A DNA stretch of 64,000 nt, taken from Rhodothermales bacterium. Lineage in GTDB: Bacteria; Bacteroidota; Rhodothermia; Rhodothermales; UBA10348. A model generated the notes under the pieces. That model did no database searches. It was given only the letters and a program-made list of their open reading frames with translations, and was not told where the DNA came from. The stretch lies in the NCBI GenBank assembly GCA_040221055.1, contig JAVJVN010000013.1, positions 62,001 through 126,000 on the forward strand, read 5' to 3'. This document shows, one piece after another, positions 34,453 to 44,140 of the stretch. Position 1 is the first letter of the stretch; every line of letters begins with the position of its first letter. Position numbers and translations under genes: made by a program.

Positions 34453-35961
34453 ATGTTCACTCCCCGAACACCCATCCGCTCTGCCGGACTCCTCCTGATT
34501 GCCGCATTGACCCTTGCGGCGTGCACGGAGCGCCAGCAGGTGTACGATATCGAGGGCCTCGGCCAGATCCGGTTCGGAAACTCCGGGGCCGCCGAGGCCC
34601 AGGAAGCCTTCCATCGCGGGGTGCTGTGGCTGCACAGCTTCGAATACGGCTTCGCCGAGGAGGAATTCCAGCGCGCACAATCCCTGGACAGCACCATGGT
34701 CCTGGCGTACTGGGGGGAGGCCATGACGCACAACCATCCGCTCTGGCGCCAGACCGACCCGGAAGCCGCCCAGGCCGTGCTGGCCAAGCTGGCGCCGACG
34801 CCGGAGGCCCGCCGGGCGCTCGCGCCCACCGAACGGGAAGCCCTGTACCTGGATGCCGTGGAAGCGCTCTACGGCGAGGGCGACAAGCAGGAACGTGACC
34901 GACGCTATTCGGAAGCGCTGGGCCGGCTGCACGAGGCGCATCCCGATGACGACGAGGCACGGGCCTTCTATGCCTTGTCCATCCTGGGCCTCACGAACGG
35001 CGTACGCGACTACGCCACCTATGAGCGGGCGGCCTCCATCGTGGAACCCCTGTTCGAACGCAATCCCCGCCACCCCGGTGCGGCACACTACATCATCCAT
35101 TCCTATGACGATCCGGATCATGCGGAACTGGGCCTGGAGGCCGCCAATGCCTATGCCGACATCGCGCCCGGTGCCGGACATGCGCAACACATGACGACCC
35201 ATATTTTCCTTGCGCTCGGTATGTGGGACCGTGTCATCGAGAACAATATCCTGGCCACGAAAACCATTGTCTCGCAGCGAGGTGAACAGGATCCGGCACC
35301 CTGGGCCTGCGGTCACTATACGTCGTGGCAGCACTACGGGCACCTGCAGAAGGGCGAATTCGCCGAGGCGGAAACGCTCATGGATGCGTGCCAGGCCTGG
35401 GTGGATGCCCAGGGCGGGCCTTCCGGCGGGGCCGGCAATTACTGGTCGAGCATGCGGGCCCATCACCTGCTGGATGCGGGAGATCCGTCCCTCATTGCCC
35501 GTTGGTCCGGAGATCCGGCCGCGGGTCGTTCGCCCACCGCGGGAGAAGGATGGCCCGATTCTCGGGTGCGCGTGTACGCCACGGACGCCGTCGTGCGCAT
35601 GCGCGCCGGGGAGCAGGTGGATGTCACGTCCCTGCTGGCCACCATTCCGGACGAACCCGCAGGCAACCGCATCATGAAATTGCAGGTGGAGGGGTTGGCC
35701 GCCCTGCAGGGGGGGCGAACCGAGGAAGGACTGGCCCGATTGACCGAAGCAGCCGACATGGAAGATGCATTGCCGCTTGAATTCGGCCCGCCGGAAATCC
35801 CGAAGCCGAGCCGGGAATTATTGGCTGAAGCGTTGGCCGATGCCGGACGATTGGGCGAGGCGCGTCAGGCGCTGGAAGTCACCCAGGCACGCATCCCCGG
35901 GCGCCGGGCCGCAGCGGTCCTGGGCTCAGCCGCGCAGATGGTCGCGGACAACCTCGAGTAG
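34453..35961 (+). CDS. TPR-repeat lipoprotein
   Basis: The start at 34453 gives MFTPRTPIRSAGLLLIAALT followed by a lipobox (LAAC) near residue 23; 502 residues. The rest is helical with several TPR-like pairs: AFHRGVLWLHSFEYGFAEEE, ALYLDAVEALYGEGDKQERD, HPDDDEARAFYALSILGL and ALADAGRLGEARQALEVTQ. A conserved His-rich block (HYIIHSYDDPDHAELGLEAA, HAQHMTTHIFLALGMWD) is typical of this uncharacterised lipoprotein group and might bind metal. The 3' end overlaps the convergent M41-like gene by 36 bases. Confidence 0.87.
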   Translation: MFTPRTPIRSAGLLLIAALTLAACTERQQVYDIEGLGQIRFGNSGAAEAQEAFHRGVLWLHSFEYGFAEEEFQRAQSLDSTMVLAYWGEAMTHNHPLWRQTDPEAAQAVLAKLAPTPEARRALAPTEREALYLDAVEALYGEGDKQERDRRYSEALGRLHEAHPDDDEARAFYALSILGLTNGVRDYATYERAASIVEPLFERNPRHPGAAHYIIHSYDDPDHAELGLEAANAYADIAPGAGHAQHMTTHIFLALGMWDRVIENNILATKTIVSQRGEQDPAPWACGHYTSWQHYGHLQKGEFAEAETLMDACQAWVDAQGGPSGGAGNYWSSMRAHHLLDAGDPSLIARWSGDPAAGRSPTAGEGWPDSRVRVYATDAVVRMRAGEQVDVTSLLATIPDEPAGNRIMKLQVEGLAALQGGRTEEGLARLTEAADMEDALPLEFGPPEIPKPSRELLAEALADAGRLGEARQALEVTQARIPGRRAAAVLGSAAQMVADNLE

Positions 35962-36447
35962 CGCATCTTTTTCCTCGCCACGGACCGTATGGTCCAGCCG
36001 TTTCAAGCGGGCGGCAAGGTCACGGACCGCTCCCCACATGCGGGGATCGGCGAAGTGGATGCGCACGCTGCGCGCACTTTTTTCCAGCAGACGGTTCATG
36101 ACGGCCATGCTGGTCGTGGCAGCGGGGTGGAATCGGAGGCACATCTTGCGGATGCGGAGCCGGTCTTCCTCGGAGCCGAAGGCGGCATCGGGGGCCCGCT
36201 TTCCGTTCTCGGCACAGTACCGCTCTTCCGCAATGCCACCCGCCACGTACATCTTGAACCACGACTCGGCCGTGGCTGCCGTATCCGGCATGCTGGCTTC
36301 GAGGACGAGGTCCACCGGGGGCGTGCCTGGCTCCCGGATTTCACGTACCCGGATGCCGTAATACACACAAAGTGCGATGTGTCCTGCCTGATGGAACGCG
36401 GCCGCATCGAGGTCGGAGGCCGGGACCAGGGGTCGGACGGTACTCAT
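35926..36447 (-). CDS. FtsH M41-peptidase-like protein with HQAGH in place of HEAGH
   Basis: The start at 36447 gives 173 residues; an ATG at 36480 is an alternative. The N-terminal AAAFHQAGHIALCVYYG aligns with the zinc-binding AxHEAGHA helix of FtsH-type M41 peptidases. The later YVAGGIAEERYCAEN matches the LxGGRxAEE block, and GSEEDRLRIRKMCLRF sits where FtsH has its third zinc ligand Asp. The catalytic Glu is replaced by Gln (residue 20), while both zinc-ligand His (19 and 23) are kept. This predicts a zinc-binding but inactive or altered protease domain without an AAA module. Family assignment is by eye. It is an unusual small protein. Confidence 0.7.
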   Translation of the reverse strand: MSTVRPLVPASDLDAAAFHQAGHIALCVYYGIRVREIREPGTPPVDLVLEASMPDTAATAESWFKMYVAGGIAEERYCAENGKRAPDAAFGSEEDRLRIRKMCLRFHPAATTSMAVMNRLLEKSARSVRIHFADPRMWGAVRDLAARLKRLDHTVRGEEKDALLEVVRDHLRG

Positions 36448-36539
36448 GCGGGCGCTATGGGCTTGGATGCCTTGGGTCATGGTTCCTGGGCGGACACTTC
36501 TTGCACGCACAGTATCGACCGGCTCCGCCCCGACTTAAA

Positions 36540-37025
36540 TCAGCGCCTGTTGAACCACCAGCGCGCTCCGATTGCGCCATTGATGTCGAAATCCGTGTCC
36601 GGGGCCAGGTCCATGACCGGGACCACTTCGACGAAGAACTCGATGGGTGCCTGTCGCAGCAGCGTGGTAAGGCCAAGCGGGAATCGGACGCCCAAGCGGT
36701 CATCACCCCGCTCTGCCATGCGCATGCGGCCGCCAATGCCGAAGTAGAACGGAATCCGACCGGTCAGGTCTTCGGTGGCGAACAGGTAATTGCGGTGGTA
36801 CAGGTAGTCGGCATGCACCTGGAAGCGGGCATTCTCGTTGACCGACCAGGCGACGGCACCGTCAAGGGCATTGTGGTCGTTCAACCATGTCTTGGCTGAA
36901 ATACCGGTGGGCTCACCCACGATGATGCCCAGGCCGAAGTTGCTCTGCGCAAAAACGTGGGATGGCAAAAGCGCAGCGGCGGAGAACAGGACGGCGAAAA
37001 ACGCCAGGAAAAGTTGTTTTTTCAT
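36540..37025 (-). CDS. Small predicted outer membrane beta-barrel protein
   Basis: The start at 37025 gives MKKQLFLAFFAVLFSAAALL, a signal peptide ending at HVFAQ; 161 residues. The mature protein alternates short strands (NFGLGIIVGEPTGISAKTWL, FQVHADYLYHRNYLF, IPFYFGIGGRMRM) and ends FDINGAIGARWWFNRR, so an eight-stranded barrel is likely. The start of the mature part (GLGIIVGEPTGISAK) is a recurring feature of a conserved uncharacterised barrel family. It lies 26 bases downstream of the GNAT-RimK gene's stop on the same strand and may be cotranscribed. Confidence 0.78.
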   Translation of the reverse strand: MKKQLFLAFFAVLFSAAALLPSHVFAQSNFGLGIIVGEPTGISAKTWLNDHNALDGAVAWSVNENARFQVHADYLYHRNYLFATEDLTGRIPFYFGIGGRMRMAERGDDRLGVRFPLGLTTLLRQAPIEFFVEVVPVMDLAPDTDFDINGAIGARWWFNRR

Positions 37026-37051
37026 GCCCCTCATACGCCGTTCAGGTATTA

Positions 37052-38998
37052 CTATGTTCCCGTATTGCCACCCACGCCCGAAATGAGGGAGCCCAGTATC
37101 CGACGATACAGTTCATCCCCGAGTACTCCGTCTTCGACTTCCTCGTCAATATTGGGGTTGTCGTTGACCTCGATGACCAACGGACCCGTGGGGGTCTCCT
37201 TGAGGTCGACGCCGAACAATCCGCGACCAATGGGCAACGCCGCTTCGGTGGCGGCCTGGAGCACCGACGGCGGGACGGCCTCCAGCGGCAGGGTTTCCCA
37301 GTCGCCGTAGGCAATCTGGCCCGGGCTGGATTCGTGCTGGATGATCTGCCAGTGCCCGTCGGCCATGAAATAGCGGCACGCGAACAAGGGCTTTCCGTCG
37401 AGGATGCCAATCCGCCAATCGAATGCCGTCGGCACGTAGGACTGCAGCAGGAGCAGGTCGGACTGCTTGAACAGGGGCTCTGCCCGGGCGCGCAGGCCGT
37501 CCGCGTCTTCCACCCGGTGTACCCCAAGGGAAAAGGCCGAGTCGGGTACCTTCAGCACGGCCGGATACGTCATGGTTTCCGCCAGCGACTTCAGGTCCCG
37601 GCGGTCGAACACCGTCGTCTTGGGCGAGGGGATGCCGTGCGCGCGGAGCATCTCGAACAGGAAGATCTTGTTCGTGCATTTCAGGATGGCTTCCGGCGTA
37701 TCGTACACGGGAATGCGCTCGTCCTCGGCCTTGCGGGCGAAGCGATACGTGTGATGGTCCAGGCGGGTCGTTTCCCGGATGAAGAGCGCATCGAACTGGG
37801 CCAGCCGGTGCAGGTCGTGACGGTCAATGCGGGTTATCCGGGCACCCAGGTCCAGGGCGGCCTGCTCGAAACGTTTCAAGGCGGGCTCATCGGAGGGCGG
37901 AACGGGTTCGTTCGGGTCCACCAACATGGCAATGGACGTGGCCACGCGCGGCAACGGCTTCGAGACCGGCGAACGGGCCTTCAGGAAACGTGCCAGCTCC
38001 GCGGCAAAACGGGATCGGTCGGCCTCGGACAACCGGTGGATGCCCATGGCCTCGATGTCCTCGATGACCGGGTGGGGGTCACGGCCGAACCAGACCTGCA
38101 GGATGGGACAGCGGAACTGGTCGAACAACGCCGCCGCCACGTAGGACAGGGCCTCCACTTCCGTGTGACCGAAGAAGATGAGGGTGGATTCCGGTAGATC
38201 CGTGAGCTCGGCGGCCCGCTTCAGCTGCGGCTCCAGTTCCGTGAGGGCGCGCCGGTGGATGCGTTTCCAGTTCACATCCAGCAGGTTGTAGGCCGCCGGA
38301 TAGCATCGCTCCCCGCGGGCCTCGGCCAGCAGGCTGACATAGTACCCCCGCGTCATGTGCTCGTAGCTGACGCTCAGGTTCACCACTACACGGCCCGGAA
38401 CCGCCAGCCCCACGGACAGATATTCGCGGACGGTGACCACGCGTCCGATCTTTTCCAGGTCCCGGCCCTGTTCCGTCTTTTCCACGACCAGGAGCGGAAC
38501 GCGGCCCCGGACTGGTGTATCGGAACTGACCACCGTCAGATCCTTCCGCATCCGGAAGCCGTCGGTGCCGTCCTCGTAATATCCGGGCAGCCGTTCATGG
38601 ACCACGTATCCCAGTCGGTCATACAGGGCCTGCACACGGTCCGAATCGGTCCGGACCTCGAGCGTCAGCAATGTGCGGTGACTCTGGCGGGCAATTTCCT
38701 CCGCCACGAGCATGAGCTGGGTCCCCAGACCATAGCCGCGCACCTTTTCGTCCACGGCAATGGAGTAGATCCGGGCGCGGCGGGTACGGCGCGGCAATTG
38801 GAGAATGAGGTATCCGGCAATCGTGCCGTCGGGCAATTCCGCGACCAGAAGGCGGGTCGAACCGGTTTGCAGGAAGCGCCGGAAACTGCGTCGGTCAATG
38901 CGGTCGCCTGAAAACGCATGGTTTTCGAGCAGGGTCAGGGCGTCAAGGTCCTGTTCGCGCGCGTTCCGGACGAGCGCTGCAGCCGAAAAGGCTGTCAT
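37052..38998 (-). CDS. GNAT acetyltransferase fused to RimK-type ATP-grasp ligase
   Basis: The product is 648 residues. Residues about 10-155 are a GNAT domain with the acetyl-CoA loop VRGYGLG and the block LTLEVRTDSDRVQALYDRLG. Residues about 165-330 resemble the RimK-like ATP-grasp N-terminal domain (LNVDWKR-type text: NLLDVNWKRIHRRAL). Residues about 370-645 are ATP-grasp: TPEAILKCTNKIFLFEMLRA, PAVLKVPDSAFSLGVHRVED, LLLQSYVPTAFDWRIGILDG and the Mg-binding EVNDNPNID. RimK-type enzymes add amino acids to a carboxylate by way of an acylphosphate; with the acetylase this predicts synthesis or capping of a small peptide or protein tail. The stop of the LolD-type gene upstream is three bases away. 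Confidence 0.88.
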   Translation of the reverse strand: MTAFSAAALVRNAREQDLDALTLLENHAFSGDRIDRRSFRRFLQTGSTRLLVAELPDGTIAGYLILQLPRRTRRARIYSIAVDEKVRGYGLGTQLMLVAEEIARQSHRTLLTLEVRTDSDRVQALYDRLGYVVHERLPGYYEDGTDGFRMRKDLTVVSSDTPVRGRVPLLVVEKTEQGRDLEKIGRVVTVREYLSVGLAVPGRVVVNLSVSYEHMTRGYYVSLLAEARGERCYPAAYNLLDVNWKRIHRRALTELEPQLKRAAELTDLPESTLIFFGHTEVEALSYVAAALFDQFRCPILQVWFGRDPHPVIEDIEAMGIHRLSEADRSRFAAELARFLKARSPVSKPLPRVATSIAMLVDPNEPVPPSDEPALKRFEQAALDLGARITRIDRHDLHRLAQFDALFIRETTRLDHHTYRFARKAEDERIPVYDTPEAILKCTNKIFLFEMLRAHGIPSPKTTVFDRRDLKSLAETMTYPAVLKVPDSAFSLGVHRVEDADGLRARAEPLFKQSDLLLLQSYVPTAFDWRIGILDGKPLFACRYFMADGHWQIIQHESSPGQIAYGDWETLPLEAVPPSVLQAATEAALPIGRGLFGVDLKETPTGPLVIEVNDNPNIDEEVEDGVLGDELYRRILGSLISGVGGNTGT

Positions 38999-39001
38999 GG
39001 G

Positions 39002-39703
39002 TTATACAGCTTGATCAGAGGTTTGGACATCCCGTTCCACGCGACCGTCCACCAGTTCCACAATCCGTTTGCCCCACGAGGCCCAGTGTTCGGAGTGCGT
39101 CACCTGGATGATGGTCACGCCTTCCTCTTCATTGAGTCGCTTGAACCAGTCCATCACGATTTCGCCGTGGGTCGTGTGCAGATTGCCGGTGGGCTCGTCC
39201 GCGAGGATGAGCTTCGGTTTCATGATAAGTGCGCGCGCCACGCCGACCAACTGTTGCTGGCCACCGGAGAGCTGGCTCGGGAACAGGTCCTTCTTGGCCA
39301 CCATGTTGAACCGGTCCAGCATTTCGGCCACCTGGCTCTTGCGCTCCGACCCCTTGATTTTCTTGTAGAGCAGCGGGGTCTCCAGGTTTTCGTAGACCGT
39401 GAGGTCGTCAATCAGATGGTACGCCTGGAAAACGAAGCCGATGTACTGGCGATGCAGGTCGGTGCGCTGCCGTTCGTTGATCTTGTGGACCGGCTGGTCG
39501 AAGAAGAAGTACTCACCGGTGGACGGCTCATCCAACATGCCCAGGATGTGCAGCAGGGTGGATTTTCCCGACCCGGACGGCCCCATGATGGACACGAATT
39601 CCCCTTCGTTCACCGTCAGGTCAATGTTGCGCAGCACGAAACTGCGTGAGAAGCCGTTCAAGTACGATTTGGTCAGTTTGCTTACGGTAATCACGACGGG
39701 CAA
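39002..39703 (-). CDS. ABC transporter ATPase, LolD/MacB type (no permease nearby)
   Basis: The product is up to 233 residues; the first codon at 39703 is TTG, and a GTG at 39694 is an equally good start. It has Walker A MGPSGSGKSTLLHILG, Q-loop FVFQAYHLIDDLT, signature PSQLSGGQQQLVGVARAL, Walker B KLILADEPTGNL and switch His in VTHSEHW. The LolD/MacB group drives lipoprotein release or peptide export with FtsX-type permeases. None of these is in the neighbourhood; the next gene on the strand is the GNAT-RimK fusion, three bases away, which suggests that ATPase and peptide ligase belong to one unit. Confidence 0.92.
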   Translation of the reverse strand: MPVVITVSKLTKSYLNGFSRSFVLRNIDLTVNEGEFVSIMGPSGSGKSTLLHILGMLDEPSTGEYFFFDQPVHKINERQRTDLHRQYIGFVFQAYHLIDDLTVYENLETPLLYKKIKGSERKSQVAEMLDRFNMVAKKDLFPSQLSGGQQQLVGVARALIMKPKLILADEPTGNLHTTHGEIVMDWFKRLNEEEGVTIIQVTHSEHWASWGKRIVELVDGRVERDVQTSDQAV

Positions 39704-39824
39704 CGGGCAGGTGACAAAGACAACAGGACGAAAACGCGGTCGTCAAGTTACGCGCTGCCGGGCGAACAATTACGGGCGCCCCGGGTTGTCCGCGGAGACC
39801 GTTTCCCACTGCCTGTTGCCTTCC

Positions 39825-41060
39825 ATGTCCCGACGATTCCCGTCCCCCGCTTCGCCCGCCCTGGTCTTCCTGCTCGCCCTGCTGTGGTCCGCCTGTGCCG
39901 CGCCGGAACCCGTCACCGCACCCGTGGACGTGGTCGAGACCGAGCCGGAAGGGCCCGCCATCGACGTGATCGCCGCCCGGGATGGCGGTCTCGTGTACCG
40001 CTTCCTGCGCACGGGGGAGGAAACGGACCTTCCCGGGGGCGACCGACTTGAACAGGCCCTCCCCGCACCACAGGGCCACGCACTTGCCCTCTGGACCATG
40101 GGTCCCGACAGCTCCCGGGTACACGTCCTGGACCGCCGCACGGGCGCGATCCGCCAGGTATGGGTCGGACCCGTCGATGAGCGGGTTTCGTTGGCCTGGT
40201 CCCCGGACGGACGCCGCCTGGTGGTGGGGCACCACACCGGCAGCGCGACCGACATGGGTCCCGGCGGCATTGTCCGCGTGGACATCACCTCGGCGGGCAA
40301 TGCCCCGGACGACACCCCCCTTTCCCTGGGAGGGGTGAAGGATGTGGGATGCTCCGCGTCGAAGGTCGTGCTGGCCGTGCGCCCGGACGGCTCCCTGCTC
40401 GTGCGCGGCTCCGACAACCTGTATGTGGTTGAGGCGGACGGATGCGCCACGCTGCAGACCATCGATGCCCGGCGAATGCACAGTATTTCGGTGGCCCCCG
40501 ACGGTCGGCGCCTGGCCTACATTTTCCGGGAACTGGTGTACAACCGGCAGGCCCGGGCCTACGAACCCGACTCCACGCTCTACGTGTCCGCGCTGGACGA
40601 TGCCGAGCCGGTGAAAGTGATCGGTGACCGGTACGCACCCCGGAATCCGGTCTGGTCTTCCGACGGCACCCAGTTGGGATACGACGTGCGCCCACCCGAC
40701 GGGGATGGTCGGCGAACCGTATCGTCCTGGACCGTGGCAGACGGACAGTCCGGTTACATCGTCCCACCCGGGGCCGCCGCGGGCTCCGTGACGAACCTCC
40801 GCTTTGCGCCCGGCTCGGCGGTGGTGGCATTCCAGGTGGACGGGGAGTGGCACTTCCGCGGCGGCCCCGGCACGTTCATGCAGCCGTTCCCCGGCGCGGA
40901 GTCGCCGACGGACTTCGTGTGGTTCGACGGCACCCGCGTGCTGGCCCGGTACGGGGACCAAGGCTCGGGCATTGCCGCCCCGGCCCTGCTGACCCTCGCG
41001 CCCGGCACGACGCCCGAACCCATTCCGAACGCCGTATGGGCGGCCCCGGACGTGCGCTGA
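39825..41060 (+). CDS. Lipoprotein with WD40/TolB-like beta-propeller
   Basis: The start at 39825 gives MSRRFPSPASPALVFLLALL with a lipobox (WSAC) near residue 24; 411 residues. The longer frame upstream (from 39399) crosses the divergent ATPase gene. The body repeats the PD40/TolB pattern: VSLAWSPDGRRLVVGHH, VVLAVRPDGSLLVRGSDNLY, SISVAPDGRRLAYIFRE, PVWSSDGTQLGYDVRPPDG and LRFAPGSAVVAFQVDGE. It is probably anchored to the outer or inner membrane and used for binding. It converges with glnS, 14 bases between the stops. Confidence 0.82.
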   Translation: MSRRFPSPASPALVFLLALLWSACAAPEPVTAPVDVVETEPEGPAIDVIAARDGGLVYRFLRTGEETDLPGGDRLEQALPAPQGHALALWTMGPDSSRVHVLDRRTGAIRQVWVGPVDERVSLAWSPDGRRLVVGHHTGSATDMGPGGIVRVDITSAGNAPDDTPLSLGGVKDVGCSASKVVLAVRPDGSLLVRGSDNLYVVEADGCATLQTIDARRMHSISVAPDGRRLAYIFRELVYNRQARAYEPDSTLYVSALDDAEPVKVIGDRYAPRNPVWSSDGTQLGYDVRPPDGDGRRTVSSWTVADGQSGYIVPPGAAAGSVTNLRFAPGSAVVAFQVDGEWHFRGGPGTFMQPFPGAESPTDFVWFDGTRVLARYGDQGSGIAAPALLTLAPGTTPEPIPNAVWAAPDVR

Positions 41061-41074
41061 GGTGTCGACGCGCG

Positions 41075-43441
41075 CTATTGCGCAGCCAGCCGTTCCTCCA
41101 GCATCTCCTTGACCACCTGCGGATTGGCCTTGCCACCCGTCCGTTGCATGACCTGGCCCATGAAGAACCCGATGAGTCCGGTCTTGCCATCCCGATAGGC
41201 CTGGGCCCGGTCGGGATGGGCCTCCACGACGGCCTGGACCGCTGTGGTGAGTGCAGACGTATCGGAAATCTGGCGCAGTCCGCGCGCATCCACCACGGCA
41301 TCCGGCTCGGCGCCCGATTCCATGACTTCCTTGAGGACCTCGCGGGCCAACCGGTTCGACAACACATCTTCTGCATGGAGCGCGAGGACGGAAACGAAGC
41401 GGGTCGGCGTCAGGCGGTCGCGGATCGCCGCAATGCCGTCTTCCGGCAGCATGGGCCGGACTTCGTGGATGAGCCAGTTGGTCGCCGAGTCCCGCATGCC
41501 CGGTGCCGCGGTCGCCACGTCCCGGAAATACGCATCCAGTTCGGCGGACGTGGCCAGGACCGCTGCATCATCCAGCGAAAGCCCGGCGAAATCGGCCTGC
41601 AACCGTTCCACCCGTGCACGACCGGCATCATCCAGCCCCGACAGGGGGTCCCGTGTGAACGCGACCGGCGGTGCTGCAGTTGGCTCTGAGGTTGGCTCTG
41701 TCGCCGCCGGAGCCGAGACTCGGGCTTTCGCCGAGCCCACCGCCTTTCCCGTGTCCTGCTTGGCCCACGTATCGCGCAACGTGATGGTCCGGTTCCAGAC
41801 CATCCGCCCTTCGGCCGCCGCCACCGGATCGCGGTAGAAATAGCCGTTCCGTTCGAACTGGAAGCGGGCCCCGGCTTCGGCCTCAGCCACCGCCGGCTCC
41901 ACCCACGCCTGGGGAATGACCTGCAGGGAGTCGGGGTTCAGGTGGTCCAGGAAGGTCTGCCCTTCTTCGATGACGTCCGGGTTCGGCACGTGGAACAGCC
42001 GGTCGTACAGGCGGACTTCCACGGGCACGGCATGCGCCGCGCTGACCCAGTGGATGGTCCCCTTCACACGCCGGGCTGCGCCGGCCCCGGAGCCCGATCG
42101 GGAGTCCGGGTCGTAGGTGCAGTGCACTTCGGTGATGGCCCCGTCGGGGCCCTTCACGACGCGTTGGCACTTCACGATGTAGGCGTTCCGCAGCCGGACT
42201 TCCTGTCCCGGGCTGAGCCGGTGGAAATTCCGGGGCGGGGTTTCCATGAAGTCGCTCCGCTCCATCCACAGCTCCCGTCCGAACGGTACCATCCGGGTGC
42301 TGCCCTTCGTGTGGGCCAGGGGATGATCGGGCGGCCAGTAGGAGGCCTTGAGCTCATCCACCACGCCTTCCGGCCAGTTCGTGATGACCATTTTGAGCGG
42401 GTCCAGGACGGCCATGGCCCGGGGGGCGGCGGCGTTCAGGTCGTCCCGGATGGCATATTCCAACAGCGAGATATCCACCCGGTTGTCCGCCTTGGCGACG
42501 CCGATCAGGTCGCAGAACGCGCGCAGGGCCTCCGGGCGGATGCCGCGTCGCCGCAGTCCGGCAATGGTGGGCATGCGCGGATCGTCCCAGCCCTCCACGT
42601 GGCCGCCCTTCACCAGCAGCAGCAGTTTCCGCTTGCTGGTCACCGTGTAATCCAGGTTCAGCCGGGCGAATTCATACTGATGCGGCCGGGGCGGGGCGCA
42701 GACCGCATCCACCAGCCAATCATAAAGCGGTCGATGCACTTCGAATTCCAGGGTGCACAGGGAGTGGGTGATGTTCTCGATGGCATCCTCAAGGGGATGG
42801 GCCATGTCATACATCGGATAGATGCACCATGTGTTGCCCGTGCGGTAATGCTCCGCGTGGCGGATCCGGTACAGGAGAGGATCGCGCATGAGCATGTTCG
42901 GGGAGGCCATGTCGATCTTCGCGCGCAGCACGTGGGCCCCGTCCGGGAATTCCCCGGCGCGCATCCGCCGGAAGAGATCCAGGTTTTCCTCCACGGACCG
43001 GTCCCGGTAGGGGCTGTTCGTGCCCGGTTCCGTCACCGTACCGCGCGTGGCGCGGATTTCGTCCATGTCCTGGCTGTCCACATAGGCCCGCCCCTGACGG
43101 ATGAGGTCCTCGGCAAACCCGTACAGCTGCTCGAAGTAGTCCGAGGCGAAATACAGGTGTTCGTCCCAATCGTAGCCCAGCCACCGCACGTCGTCCTGGA
43201 TGGAACGGACATATTCCATGTCCTCCGTCTCGGGGTTCGTGTCGTCGTAGCGCAGGTGGCAGCGGCCGCCATACTCCTCGGCCAGACCGAAATTCAGGCA
43301 AATGGCCTTGGCATGACCAATGTGCAGGTAGCCGTTGGGCTCCGGCGGGAATCGCGTGATGATGTCCCCGGGCACGCGTCCGGAGGCGCGATCCTGGTCG
43401 ATGATCTGCTGGATGAAATGCCGGCTTTTTTCTTCGCTCAC
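41075..43441 (-). CDS. glnS: Glutaminyl-tRNA synthetase with C-terminal YqeY/GatB tail
   Basis: The start codon at 43441 is GTG. The product is 788 residues against about 550 for E. coli GlnRS. The catalytic core has the HIGH motif [19 protein letters not shown] and a KMSKS equivalent [15 protein letters not shown], where the usual Met is Thr. The anticodon-binding beta-barrels run to DTWAKQD near residue 572. A Pro/Ala/Thr-rich linker (about residues 580-620) leads to a helical GatB/YqeY domain of about 155 residues ([38 protein letters not shown]). This arrangement is known from Deinococcus GlnRS, where the YqeY tail binds tRNA. The gene is divergent from the GNAT enzyme gene. Confidence 0.95.
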   Translation of the reverse strand: MSEEKSRHFIQQIIDQDRASGRVPGDIITRFPPEPNGYLHIGHAKAICLNFGLAEEYGGRCHLRYDDTNPETEDMEYVRSIQDDVRWLGYDWDEHLYFASDYFEQLYGFAEDLIRQGRAYVDSQDMDEIRATRGTVTEPGTNSPYRDRSVEENLDLFRRMRAGEFPDGAHVLRAKIDMASPNMLMRDPLLYRIRHAEHYRTGNTWCIYPMYDMAHPLEDAIENITHSLCTLEFEVHRPLYDWLVDAVCAPPRPHQYEFARLNLDYTVTSKRKLLLLVKGGHVEGWDDPRMPTIAGLRRRGIRPEALRAFCDLIGVAKADNRVDISLLEYAIRDDLNAAAPRAMAVLDPLKMVITNWPEGVVDELKASYWPPDHPLAHTKGSTRMVPFGRELWMERSDFMETPPRNFHRLSPGQEVRLRNAYIVKCQRVVKGPDGAITEVHCTYDPDSRSGSGAGAARRVKGTIHWVSAAHAVPVEVRLYDRLFHVPNPDVIEEGQTFLDHLNPDSLQVIPQAWVEPAVAEAEAGARFQFERNGYFYRDPVAAAEGRMVWNRTITLRDTWAKQDTGKAVGSAKARVSAPAATEPTSEPTAAPPVAFTRDPLSGLDDAGRARVERLQADFAGLSLDDAAVLATSAELDAYFRDVATAAPGMRDSATNWLIHEVRPMLPEDGIAAIRDRLTPTRFVSVLALHAEDVLSNRLAREVLKEVMESGAEPDAVVDARGLRQISDTSALTTAVQAVVEAHPDRAQAYRDGKTGLIGFFMGQVMQRTGGKANPQVVKEMLEERLAAQ

Positions 43442-43556
43442 GGGAGTCTGGGCAGGGTGCGGAGGCAGGATGCGGAAGTCAGGGCAGGAGGTCTGCCGAC
43501 AGGATAGTATGTCAGGAAACTAAGCACCCCGCACACGGTCTATACGGCCCATACCC

Positions 43557-44129
43557 ATGAATTCCATGAAGATCCACGCTCGAACCGAACGGCTGCTGCT
43601 GCGCGACTGGACGGACGATGACCGTGCTCCCTACACGGACATCGTCACAGACCCCGTTGTCATGCAACATATCGGCGACGGGCAGCCGCGTACGCCGGAC
43701 TACGCCCGCTCATTCGTGGACGCCCAGATGGCCCACCAAGCGGACAGGGGATGGATGCGTTTCGCGGTCGAACACGCCGCCAGCGGCGCGTTCATGGGCT
43801 TTTGTGGCCTGGACACCATGCCGGTCGATGCGCGTGGTCACGACCTGGGACGCCTGGACTTCGGTTGGCGATACGGACGGGACTGGTGGAGCTCCGGATT
43901 CGGCTTCGAGGCCGCGTCGGCGGCGCTCTTCGTGGCCAGGGAATCGTTCGGTCTGACCCACATCACCTGCCAGTCCTACCTGGAGAACCCCGGATCCATC
44001 CGCATCATGCAGAAAATGGGCATGCGCGAGATTGGCGCCGACACAGCACACGGCCGGCCACTCGTCGTCTATGGATTTCCAGACGAGTGGCCGGCCGGTA
44101 AACTGCCTCAGGGCTGCGCTCGGGACTGA
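43557..44129 (+). CDS. RimJ/RimL-type GNAT acetyltransferase
   Basis: The product is 190 residues; an ATG at 43566 (MKIHARTERLLLRDW) is an equally good start. It has the RimL opening TERLLLRDWTDDD, a central strand FMGFCGLDTMP, the acetyl-CoA segment WSSGFGFEAASAALFVA (replacing the RGxG loop) and the block ITCQSYLENPGSIRIMQKMG near the end. Such enzymes acetylate the N-terminus of proteins or small amines. It converges with the DUF4097 gene, 11 bases between the stops. Confidence 0.9.
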   Translation: MNSMKIHARTERLLLRDWTDDDRAPYTDIVTDPVVMQHIGDGQPRTPDYARSFVDAQMAHQADRGWMRFAVEHAASGAFMGFCGLDTMPVDARGHDLGRLDFGWRYGRDWWSSGFGFEAASAALFVARESFGLTHITCQSYLENPGSIRIMQKMGMREIGADTAHGRPLVVYGFPDEWPAGKLPQGCARD

Positions 44130-44140
44130 AGAAACAGGCC

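Noticed and set aside
41942-43507. Long plus-strand open frame opposite glnS
   Set aside because: It is the mirror of the glnS codons in a GC-rich sequence. The protein is rich in His, Arg, Gly and Val with no domain, whereas the minus strand encodes a full synthetase.
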